Source: G965220825 sp965220825
Lineage (GTDB): Bacteria; Pseudomonadota; Alphaproteobacteria; UBA828
Direction of reading: 5' to 3'
Assembly: GCA_965220825.1 (NCBI GenBank)
Contig: OZ244839.1
Location: 2,914,001-2,978,000 of the forward strand
DNA: 64,000 bases
Shown here: piece after piece, positions 44,474-52,246 of the stretch
Layout: the number at the start of each line of letters is the position of its first letter
Numbering within the stretch: the first letter of the stretch is position 1
Position numbers and translations under genes: made by a program
Notes under the pieces: generated by a model
The model's database searches: none
The model's input: the letters and a program-made list of their open reading frames with translations, nothing else
Told to the model about the DNA's origin: nothing

Positions 44474-46687
44474 ATGACCATGACAGCCTTTCGCCCACCC
44501 TGCCGCACCGGCGACCCCGCTATAGCCGGCGTTTCCATCTTCGCCTCCCTGCGGACGGCCGCAGGGAGGATGATTACGGTGCTGCCGGCCCGGCGTTCAC
44601 TATTTGCCTCTCCCCCCGAAGCTTCTGACGGTCTGAGCGGTCGAAACGGCTACTCGTCTGCAAACCGGAGAACTGGAAGAGGGTTCGCGCGGCGTTTCGT
44701 CGGCGCCGGTGCAGCGCTGCTTGTCGGTATGGCCTTACCGATTGCAGGCGTACCGGCTGCCGGGGCGAGCACGCTGACCTTCTATTTCTCGGACGACGGT
44801 ACGAATTCCACCATCACGCCCTCGGGAAGTCTGGATCTCTCGGGTGCCACGAAGGGCAACGATACCCCGTTCCGTCCCACCAACTTGATCAAGATTGGCA
44901 ATCCGGAGACCGATATCGTCAATGCAAATAATTATTTTAGCACTGTAATTCGTCACAATGACGCCGAGCGAATCCTAAACGAATACAGTGGGTGGGAAGT
45001 TACATTTAGCGGATTAGACAGCTACGAAGGAAATACCGAAAACACAAGAATTCCTTCATATATGTCGGACTTGTACTTCCATATCTCAGATGACTTATGC
45101 AAATGTATCGGCGTTGATAACTCCAGAGTCGAAGACAACATTTACGATCCTGCCGGCGCAGAAGTCACGTTTGCGGGCACGTTGCTCAACGTGTTGGGCG
45201 ACGACGATTTCCACATTGAGTATATGTTCGGCAGCAACAAGGTGATTTACACGACCAAGCTGCCGACGCTGCCGGGGCGATCGACAGAGACGGAGCGATG
45301 GACTCTGAAGCACACGCTGGCGGCGGTGGCGCAGGCGACGCTCACCGGCGCGGTCGATATCATCGGACAGCGCTTCGATACGGCGCCGGGCGCGCGAGAA
45401 CTTGCGCTGGCAGGCCGGCAGGTCGGTGGCGCGACGGCGCTGCCGGCGGCCGAGGGCAGCCGGTGGGACCGGATCGACGGCCGGGACGGCCGGACGACGG
45501 CACAAAGCCATGCGGTGAGCGAGTCAGCCCTGCTGGGCGGCAGCGCCTTTATCCTGCCACTGGCCGCGGCCGGGTCCGAAGGAGCTTCGGGCGGCCCGGC
45601 CTGGACGATCTGGGGCCGGGGCGACTGGCGCGCCTTCGAGGGCCGACGGAGCGGCGACGCTTGGGACGGCGAGCAATCGACCGGCTGGCTCGGCGTTGAC
45701 GGGCGTTTGAACGAGGGGCTGACCGCCGGCGTGGCGCTGTCGCACGGCGAGAGCGAGACCGACTACCGGCCGGGCGCATCCGAAGGCCGTCTGGAGACAT
45801 CGCTGACGGCGCTCTGGCCCTATCTCCAGATGAAGACGGTGGATGGCGGCGCCATGCGTCTGGTGCTGGGCGTCGGCACGGGCGACGCGGAGCATCGCGC
45901 CTCCGACGGCACTCAGGAGAAGGAGGACCTGTCTCTGCTGGCGGGTTCGGTGAGCGGGCGCATGCCGGTGGCGCGTCGGTCCGATTTCACACTGTCGGCA
46001 ATCGGCGGCGCGAGCCTTGCGCAGATCGAGACGGACGGATCGTCCTCGACTTCCTCGCTCGGCGGCCTGAAGGCGACGAGCTGGCGCCTCAGCGCCGGCG
46101 TGGAGGCCGAGCATGACGGCTTCGCGCTTTCCTCCGGTTCGGAGTGGCAAGTCCGGCCGCGCGGCGCGGTGGCGCTGCGCCAGGACGGCGGCGACGGCGT
46201 GACGGGCACCGGCATGGAGGTCTCCGCCGGTATGCGCCTGTCCGCGCCCGGTTCGCGCTTCGGCCTCGACGCAAGCGGCCACTGGCTGGCGCTGCACTCC
46301 GAAGACGGCGCGCAGGAATGGGGCGCAAGCCTGGAAGCGCGTCTGAACCCGGCCGCCGACGGACGCGGCCTGTCGCTGGCGCTCGGCCCGTCATGGGGGC
46401 AGCAGCAGAACGGCGCGCTCACGCGCGAGCGTCTCTTCGACGACGAGCAGGGCGCCGCACCGCAGCGCCTCTCGCTGACCGCCCGCGCCGGCTACGGCTT
46501 CGCAGCCGCCGGCGGGCTGCTGACGCCCTTTGCCGACATGGCCCTCAGCGGTGAGCCGCGCACGCAGCACTACCGCACGGGTATAGGCTTTACCAGGGGC
46601 GGCATCGACGCCGCGCTCACCGCCGGCCACCGCGCCGGCGGAGAGCCCGACACCCGCATCGGCATGGACCTGCGGCTTAACTTCTGA
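44474..46687 (+). CDS. Autotransporter 1: short passenger with C-terminal beta-barrel
   Basis: 737 residues from ATG 44474. A polar extension of about 75 residues (AGVSIFASLRTAAGR, LSGRNGY) precedes a signal peptide (about 76-98, ending PAAGA). The passenger (about 99-265) begins TFYFSDDG and ends DDDFHIEYMFGSNKVIYTT. A helical linker (KHTLAAVAQATL) leads to a barrel of about 365 residues from GPAWTIWGRGDWRAF to the terminal RIGMDLRLNF, with the aromatic last residue of outer-membrane proteins. It is secreted through the outer membrane by its own barrel and probably surface-exposed. Linker and barrel are nearly identical to those of the next two genes. The passenger DNA is AT-richer than the barrel DNA. 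The start follows the shared leader; an upstream in-frame ATG at 44354 lies in the promoter region. Confidence 0.85.
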   Translation: MTMTAFRPPCRTGDPAIAGVSIFASLRTAAGRMITVLPARRSLFASPPEASDGLSGRNGYSSANRRTGRGFARRFVGAGAALLVGMALPIAGVPAAGASTLTFYFSDDGTNSTITPSGSLDLSGATKGNDTPFRPTNLIKIGNPETDIVNANNYFSTVIRHNDAERILNEYSGWEVTFSGLDSYEGNTENTRIPSYMSDLYFHISDDLCKCIGVDNSRVEDNIYDPAGAEVTFAGTLLNVLGDDDFHIEYMFGSNKVIYTTKLPTLPGRSTETERWTLKHTLAAVAQATLTGAVDIIGQRFDTAPGARELALAGRQVGGATALPAAEGSRWDRIDGRDGRTTAQSHAVSESALLGGSAFILPLAAAGSEGASGGPAWTIWGRGDWRAFEGRRSGDAWDGEQSTGWLGVDGRLNEGLTAGVALSHGESETDYRPGASEGRLETSLTALWPYLQMKTVDGGAMRLVLGVGTGDAEHRASDGTQEKEDLSLLAGSVSGRMPVARRSDFTLSAIGGASLAQIETDGSSSTSSLGGLKATSWRLSAGVEAEHDGFALSSGSEWQVRPRGAVALRQDGGDGVTGTGMEVSAGMRLSAPGSRFGLDASGHWLALHSEDGAQEWGASLEARLNPAADGRGLSLALGPSWGQQQNGALTRERLFDDEQGAAPQRLSLTARAGYGFAAAGGLLTPFADMALSGEPRTQHYRTGIGFTRGGIDAALTAGHRAGGEPDTRIGMDLRLNF

Positions 46688-46697
46688 CGGGGCGCCA

Positions 46698-46716
46698 GGG
46701 CCGGCATCGCCGGCCC
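46698..46716 (+). terminator. Hairpin after autotransporter 1
   Basis: GGGCCGGC, loop ATC, GCCGGCCC: an 8-bp stem 11 bp after the stop. A related hairpin follows autotransporter 2 at 49631-49649. There is no T-run; termination is only inferred. Confidence 0.4.
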
Positions 46717-46884
46717 GACGGCTCCCGCCCTCCCGCCTGCCCGCTGCGCAGCCGGCCCCCCGTTGGCGTTGCTTGCCCACGCCGCACGAACCGCAACCAT
46801 GCGCGCCGGGACCGACAAACCGGCGCGCCCCGCCCGGCTTTCTTCAAGACCTCTCCCGACTGTTCGACTGCGTTGCGTAACGGC

Positions 46885-46946
46885 TTGTATGCGGTTCCGC
46901 CCGTGGCTACGGTTCAGTCGCTGAAGCGATTTCGACCAAGGGGGGG
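46885..46946 (+). promoter_or_regulatory. Promoter and leader of autotransporter 2
   Basis: TTGTAT (46885-46890), 17 nt, TACGGT (46908-46913), TCGCTGAAGCGA, then a seven-G Shine-Dalgarno tract (46940-46946), one G longer than in the paralogs. Confidence 0.65.
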
Positions 46947-46956
46947 TCTTCGCGCC

Positions 46957-49626
46957 ATGACCATCACCGCCTCTCGCCCGGCCTGCCGCACCGGCAACCC
47001 TGCTATAGCCGGCGTCTCTATCTTCGCCTCCCTGCGGACGGTAGCCGGGCGGTTGGCTGCGACGCTGCCGGCCCCGCGTTCACTATTTACCTCCCCCGAA
47101 ACTTCTGAAGGTCTGAGCGGTCGAAACGGCTACTCGCCCGCCGAAGGCAGAGCTGGAAGAGGGTTCACGCGTCGCTTCGCCGGAACCGTTCCGGCGCTGC
47201 TGTTCGGTGCGGCCTTGCTGGCCGGGAGTGCGCTGACCGCCGGATTTGCAAATCATGCTGCGGCCAATACGGCGTATTTTTACTTCAGTGACGACGGATC
47301 CAAAAGCAAAATCGAAGCATCGGGCAGTGTGGATTTGGGGAGTATTGACAAAACTGGAAGTATAAACGTATCAAATCCAATAATTTTAATGACTCCGAGT
47401 ATCCCGTTCTATCGAATAGGTAAATCGTCGTGCAGCTTCGTCAGACGCTCATTTGATGAAGTTTCTACTTCCCAATCTGTTGCTTTGAACAACAACGTAT
47501 CGTTTGATCCTGAGAATTACACTTCGAGCTTTTATTTTGATGTTAACGTTAAGGAAATTACCTTATGCGGAACGTCACCAGTAGACGGAACCATTGTCAG
47601 TTTCGAAGGTGGGGTAGCCGAATGGAACGGAACGCTGCAGAGTACGATGGGCGAAGATGATTTCCACATCACGATAACGTTCGGCTCGAACACGGTAGTT
47701 TTATCAACCCGCGATCCGAACCCTCCCGGCGATACGGCGTATTTTTACTTCAGTGACGACGGATCCAAAAGCAAAATCGAAGCATCGGGCAGTGTGGATT
47801 TGGGGAGTATTGACGACACTGGAGTTATAAACGTATCAAATCCAATAATTTTAATGACTCCGAGCATCCCGTTCTATCGAATAGGTAAATCGTCGTGCAG
47901 CTTCGTCAGACGCTCATTTGATGAAGTTTCTACTTCCCAATCTGTTGCTTTGAACAACAACGTATCGTTTGATCCTAAAAATTATACTTCGAGCTTTTAT
48001 TTTGATGTTTTCCTTAAGGAAATTACTTTATGCGGAACGTCACCAGTAGACGGAACCGTTGTCAGTTTCGAAGATGGGGTGGCCGAATGGGACGGAACGC
48101 TGCAGAGCACGATGGGCGAAGATGATTTCCACATCACGATAACGTTCGGCTCGAACACGGTAGTTTTATCAACCCGCGATCCGAACCCTCCCGACGATAC
48201 GGAGACAACCGGGCCATCGAAAGAGACGGAGCGGCGCGCTTTGAAGCATACGCTGGCGGCAGTCGCGCAGGCGACGCTGGCCGGCGCGGTCGACACCATC
48301 GGGCACCGCTTCGATGCGGCGCCGGGCGCACAGTCATTGAAGCTGGCTGGCCGGCAGGTCGGTGGCACGACGGCGCTGCCGATTGCAGAAGGCAACCCGT
48401 GGGATCGAATCGACCGCTGGGATGGCCGGACAGTGGCCCGCAGCCAGGCGGTGAGCGGGTCGGCGCTCTTGCGCGGCAGCGCCTTCACCCTGCCGCTCGC
48501 GGCGGCCGGGTCCGAGGGGGCTTCGGGCGGCCCGGCCTGGACGGTCTGGGGCCGAGGCGACTGGCGCGCCTTCGAGGGCAGCCGGAGCGGCGACGCTTGG
48601 GACGGCGAGCAATCGACCGGCTGGCTCGGCGTTGACGGGCGTTTGAACGAGGGGCTGACCGCCGGCGTGGCGCTGTCGCACGGCGAGAGCGAGACCGACT
48701 ACCGGCCGGGCGCATCCGAAGGCCGTCTGGAAACATCGCTGACGGCGCTCTGGCCCTATCTCCAGATGAAGACGGCGGGCGGCGGCGGCGCCGTGCGTGT
48801 GATGCTGGGCGCCGGCACGGGCGAGGCGGAGCATCGCGCATCCGCCGGCACTGTGGAGAAGGCGGACCTGTCGCTGCTGGCGGGTTCGGTGAGCGGGCGG
48901 ATGCCCGTGGCGCGGCGGTCCGATTTCACACTGTCGGCGATCGGCGGCGCTAGCCTTGCGCAGATCGAGACGGACGGGTCGTCTGCGACCTCCTCGCTTG
49001 GCGGTCTGAAGGCGACGAGCTGGCGCCTCAGCGCCGGCATGGAGGCCGAACATGACGGCTTCGCGCTTGCCTCCGGTTCAGAGTGGCAGGTCCGGCCGCG
49101 CGGCGCGCTGGCGCTGCGTCAGGACGGCGGCGACGGCGTGACGGGCACCGGCATGGAAGTATCGGGCGGTGTGCGCCTGTCGGCGCCCGGCTCGCGCTTC
49201 GGCCTCGATGCGTCCGGCCACTGGCTGGCGTTGCACTCCGAAGACGGCACACAGGAATGGGGCGCGAGCCTGGAAGCGCGGCTGAACCCGGCCGCCGACA
49301 GACGCGGCCTGTCGCTGGCGCTCGGCCCCGCATGGGGGCAGCAGCAGGACGGTGCGCTGACTCGCGAACGGCTGTTCGACGACGAGCAGGGCGCCGTGCC
49401 GCAACGCCTGTCGCTCACGGCCCGCGCCGGCTACGGCTTCGCGGCGGCCGGCGGCCTGCTGACGCCGTTCGCCGACATGGCGCTCGGCGGCGAGTCGCGC
49501 TCGCAGCGCTATCGCACGGGCATCGGCTTCGCCCGCAGCGGTATCGACGCTGCGCTCACCGCCGGCCACCGCACCGGCGGCGAGCCCGACACCCGCATCG
49601 GCATGGACCTGCGTCTGAACTTCTGA
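46957..49626 (+). CDS. Autotransporter 2: duplicated passenger with C-terminal beta-barrel
   Basis: 889 residues. The layout is as in autotransporter 1, but the passenger is present twice in tandem (about residues 104-258 and 259-413; each starts TAYFYFSDDGSKSKI and ends near STRDPNPP). The copies are almost identical at the DNA level, with a period of 465 bp. Each copy has two cysteines (SSCSF and TLCGT) that could pair. The hydrophobic signal segment lies at about 75-97. The barrel begins near residue 525 (GPAWTVWGRGDWRAF) and ends in RLNF. Passenger DNA is strongly AT-rich compared with the barrel. The linker and barrel are close copies of the neighbours. Surface role unknown (adhesin or antigen). 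Confidence 0.85.
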   Translation: MTITASRPACRTGNPAIAGVSIFASLRTVAGRLAATLPAPRSLFTSPETSEGLSGRNGYSPAEGRAGRGFTRRFAGTVPALLFGAALLAGSALTAGFANHAAANTAYFYFSDDGSKSKIEASGSVDLGSIDKTGSINVSNPIILMTPSIPFYRIGKSSCSFVRRSFDEVSTSQSVALNNNVSFDPENYTSSFYFDVNVKEITLCGTSPVDGTIVSFEGGVAEWNGTLQSTMGEDDFHITITFGSNTVVLSTRDPNPPGDTAYFYFSDDGSKSKIEASGSVDLGSIDDTGVINVSNPIILMTPSIPFYRIGKSSCSFVRRSFDEVSTSQSVALNNNVSFDPKNYTSSFYFDVFLKEITLCGTSPVDGTVVSFEDGVAEWDGTLQSTMGEDDFHITITFGSNTVVLSTRDPNPPDDTETTGPSKETERRALKHTLAAVAQATLAGAVDTIGHRFDAAPGAQSLKLAGRQVGGTTALPIAEGNPWDRIDRWDGRTVARSQAVSGSALLRGSAFTLPLAAAGSEGASGGPAWTVWGRGDWRAFEGSRSGDAWDGEQSTGWLGVDGRLNEGLTAGVALSHGESETDYRPGASEGRLETSLTALWPYLQMKTAGGGGAVRVMLGAGTGEAEHRASAGTVEKADLSLLAGSVSGRMPVARRSDFTLSAIGGASLAQIETDGSSATSSLGGLKATSWRLSAGMEAEHDGFALASGSEWQVRPRGALALRQDGGDGVTGTGMEVSGGVRLSAPGSRFGLDASGHWLALHSEDGTQEWGASLEARLNPAADRRGLSLALGPAWGQQQDGALTRERLFDDEQGAVPQRLSLTARAGYGFAAAGGLLTPFADMALGGESRSQRYRTGIGFARSGIDAALTAGHRTGGEPDTRIGMDLRLNF
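47267..48196 (+). repeat. Tandem 465-bp passenger duplication in autotransporter 2
   Basis: The segment beginning TACGGCGTATTTTTACTTCA recurs 465 bp later (47271 versus 47736), and near-identity runs through to the CGCGATCCGAACCCTCCC end of each copy. Only a handful of differences are visible, for example GACAAAACTGGAAGT versus GACGACACTGGAGTT. The period is a multiple of three. Confidence 0.93.
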
Positions 49627-49630
49627 CGCG

Positions 49631-49649
49631 GGGCCGGCATCGCCGGCCT
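49631..49649 (+). terminator. Hairpin after autotransporter 2
   Basis: GGGCCGGC, loop ATC, GCCGGCCT (terminal G-T pair). Paralogous to the hairpin after autotransporter 1. Confidence 0.4.
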
Positions 49650-49812
49650 GACGGCCCCCGCCCTCCCTGCTGCGCAGCCGGCCCGCCGTGGGCAGTGCTC
49701 GCCCAGGGCGCACAAACCGCAACCATGCGCGCCGGGGTCGACAAACCGGGTGCCGTCCCGCCCGGCTTTCTTCAGGACCTCTCCCGACCGTTCGACTGCG
49801 TCGCGCAACGCC

Positions 49813-49872
49813 TTGTATCCGGTTCCGCCAGTTGCTACGGTCCGCTCACAAAAGCGATTTCGACCAAGGGGG
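49813..49872 (+). promoter_or_regulatory. Promoter and leader of autotransporter 3
   Basis: TTGTAT (49813-49818), 17 nt, TACGGT (49836-49841), AAAGCGATTTCGACC and a G6 tract before ATG 49884. The inverted repeat seen in the other two leaders is partly lost here. Confidence 0.65.
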
Positions 49873-49883
49873 GTCTTCGCGCC

Positions 49884-52103
49884 ATGACCATGAGAGCCTC
49901 TCGTCCGACCTGCCGCACCGACGAATTCGCTGCGGCCGGCGTCTCCATCTTCGCCTCCCTGCGGACGGCCGCAGGGCGGTTGGCTGCGACGCTGCCGGTC
50001 TGGCGTTCACTATTTACCCCCCCCCCGGAAACTTCTGAGGATCTGAGCGGTCGGAACGGCTACTCGCCCGCCAACCGTAGAGCCGGAAGAGGGTTCGCGC
50101 GGCGTTTCGCTGCAGCCGGTTCGGTGCTGCTGCTCGGTGCGGTCTTCCTGATCGCAGGCACACAGGCTGCTGGAGCGGGTACGCTGACCTTCTACTTCTA
50201 CGACGATGGCGAGAATTCCACCATCGTTTCCAGAGGGACACTGGATCTCTCGGGACTCGACGTGATTCCCGGTGACCGTAACGCGGGCGCAACGACCCTT
50301 TTTCAGTTGGCTTATCGTATAAGTCAAAATCAAGCATTCCCCCATTCGACAGGCGGCTTCACCAAGGATAGATACGTTATAGGACCATTCACGGTTTCCG
50401 GACGGGATTCTTTTGGAGGTACACAGACCCGTTTCAATTTGGCTGACTATTCCTACATGTCCGACTTGTACATGGAGTTTTTTCGTAGAAATGAAGGCGA
50501 CCAACTACACGTGAATCCAGACGATGTTTCTGGAGATACATACGATCCCTCCGCCCGGTCGATAACGTTCAATGGCACGTTGACAGAAGTATTCAACGAC
50601 GACGACTTTCATGTCGAATACGCGTTCGGCAGCCAGAAGGTCGTTTTCAAGACCGGGCGTCCGCCGCCGCTGCCCCCAGAGAGCCCCACGAAGGCGGCGG
50701 AAAAGCAGGCTCTGAAACACACGCTGGCGGCGGTGGCGCAGACGACGCTGGCCGGCGCGGCCGAGACCATTGGACAGCGCTTCGATGCAGCGCCCGGAAC
50801 GCAGTCATTGACGCTGGCCGGCCAACGGGTCGGTGGCGCGATAGCGCTGCCGGCCGCAGAGGGCAACCGGTGGGACCGGATCGACCGCTGGGACGGTCGA
50901 ACGGCCGCCCGCAGCGAGGCGGTGAGTGGATCGGCCCTGCTGGGCGGCAGCGCCTTTACCCTGCCGCTCGCGGCGGCCGGGTCCGAGGGGGCTTCGGGCG
51001 GCCCGGCCTGGACGGTCTGGGGCCGGGGCGACTGGCGCGCCTTCGAGGGCGGCCGGAGCGGCGACGCTTGGGACGGCGAGCAATCGACCGGCTGGCTCGG
51101 CGTTGACGGGCGTTTGAACGAGGGGCTGACCGCCGGCGTGGCGCTGTCGCACGGCGAGGGTGAGACCGACTACCGGCCGGGCGCATCCGAAGGCCGTCTG
51201 GAAACATCGCTGACGGCGCTCTGGCCCTATCTCCAGATGAAGACGGCGGGCGGCGGCGGCGCCGTGCGTGTGATGCTGGGCGCCGGCACGGGCGAGGCGG
51301 AGCATCGCGCATCCGCCGGCACTGTGGAGAAGGCGGACCTGTCGCTGCTGGCGGGTGCGGTGAGCGGGCGGATGCCCGTGGCGCGGCGGTCCGCTTTCAC
51401 GCTGTCGGCGATCGGCGGCGCGAGCCTCGCGCAGATCGAGACGGACGGATCGTCGTCCACCTCCTCGCTCGGCGGTCTGCAGGCGACAAGCTGGCGCCTC
51501 AATGCCGGCATGGAAGCTGAACATGACGGCTTCGCGCTTTCCTCCGGTTCGGACTGGCAAGCCCGGCCGCGCGGCGCGGTGGCGCTGCGTCAGGACGGCG
51601 GCGACGGTGTGACGGGCACCGGCATGGACGTGTCGGGCGGTGTGCGCCTGTCCGCGCCCGGCTCGCGCTTCGGCCTCGATGCGTCGGGCCACTGGCTGGC
51701 GCTCCACTCCGAAGACGACACGCGGGAGCGGGGCGCGAGCCTGGAAGCGCGTCTCGCGCCGGGAGCGGACGGACGCGGCCTGTCGCTGGCGCTCGGCCCG
51801 GCATGGGGGCAGCAGCAGGTGGGTGCGCTCGCACGCGAACGTCTGTTCGACGAGGCGCAGGGCGATAATGACACGCCGCAGCGCCTCTCGCTGATCGCGC
51901 GCACGGGCTACGGTTTCGCGGCAGCCGGCGGGCTTCTGACACCCTTTGCCGACATGGCGCTTGGCGGGGAGTCTCGCACGCAGCACTACCGCACGGGCAT
52001 CGGCTTCGCTCGCGGTGGCATCGACGCCGCGCTCACCGCCGGCCACCGCGCAGGCGGCGAGCCCGACACCCGCATCGGAATGGACCTGCGGCTCAACTTC
52101 TGA
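49884..52103 (+). CDS. Autotransporter 3: short passenger, poly-C tract, C-terminal beta-barrel
   Basis: 739 residues. The N-terminal extension carries codons 45-48 (T-P-P-P) made of a ten-C run at 50017-50026. The signal peptide follows at about 75-98 (VLLLGAVFLIAGTQAAGA). The passenger starts TLTFYFYDDGENSTI and ends DDDFHVEYAFGSQKVVFKT, at about residues 99-265. The barrel runs from about 373 to the end (RIGMDLRLNF). No in-frame start codon occurs between the C-run and the hydrophobic core, so the tract is inside the translated part. As sequenced the gene is in frame (ON). The barrel is nearly identical to that of autotransporter 2, while the passenger differs from both neighbours. Confidence 0.85.
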   Translation: MTMRASRPTCRTDEFAAAGVSIFASLRTAAGRLAATLPVWRSLFTPPPETSEDLSGRNGYSPANRRAGRGFARRFAAAGSVLLLGAVFLIAGTQAAGAGTLTFYFYDDGENSTIVSRGTLDLSGLDVIPGDRNAGATTLFQLAYRISQNQAFPHSTGGFTKDRYVIGPFTVSGRDSFGGTQTRFNLADYSYMSDLYMEFFRRNEGDQLHVNPDDVSGDTYDPSARSITFNGTLTEVFNDDDFHVEYAFGSQKVVFKTGRPPPLPPESPTKAAEKQALKHTLAAVAQTTLAGAAETIGQRFDAAPGTQSLTLAGQRVGGAIALPAAEGNRWDRIDRWDGRTAARSEAVSGSALLGGSAFTLPLAAAGSEGASGGPAWTVWGRGDWRAFEGGRSGDAWDGEQSTGWLGVDGRLNEGLTAGVALSHGEGETDYRPGASEGRLETSLTALWPYLQMKTAGGGGAVRVMLGAGTGEAEHRASAGTVEKADLSLLAGAVSGRMPVARRSAFTLSAIGGASLAQIETDGSSSTSSLGGLQATSWRLNAGMEAEHDGFALSSGSDWQARPRGAVALRQDGGDGVTGTGMDVSGGVRLSAPGSRFGLDASGHWLALHSEDDTRERGASLEARLAPGADGRGLSLALGPAWGQQQVGALARERLFDEAQGDNDTPQRLSLIARTGYGFAAAGGLLTPFADMALGGESRTQHYRTGIGFARGGIDAALTAGHRAGGEPDTRIGMDLRLNF
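50017..50026 (+). repeat. Homopolymeric C10 tract in autotransporter 3
   Basis: Ten consecutive C. The equivalent site has six C in gene 1 (within CTCTCCCCCCGAA) and five in gene 2. Stops lie in both other frames directly downstream (50036-50038 and 50044-50046). Confidence 0.9.
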
Positions 52104-52110
52104 CGGAGCG

Positions 52111-52156
52111 TCTGTTTTTGTAGGTGCGCGGGTCTCCAGGCCCGCATGTTTCTTTG
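52111..52156 (+). repeat. Dispersed repeat family 2, copy right of the autotransporters
   Basis: TCTGTTTTTG, GTGCGCGGGTCTCCAGGCCC, then GCATGTTTCTTTG. It starts 8 bp after the stop of autotransporter 3 and may terminate its transcript. Confidence 0.8.
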
Positions 52157-52246
52157 TCGCGGCCGGAGACGGGTCGGCGCCTCTCGGCCGCGGTCTATAC
52201 TCCGCCGGAGCCGAAGCCGCAGGATTCCTGAGCGTTACAGGCTGCC

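Noticed and set aside
44474..52103. Large direct repeats considered as a CRISPR or transposon structure
   Set aside because: The repeats are whole gene segments (leader, linker, barrel) of paralogs; there are no short regular spacers, no transposase and no terminal inverted repeats.
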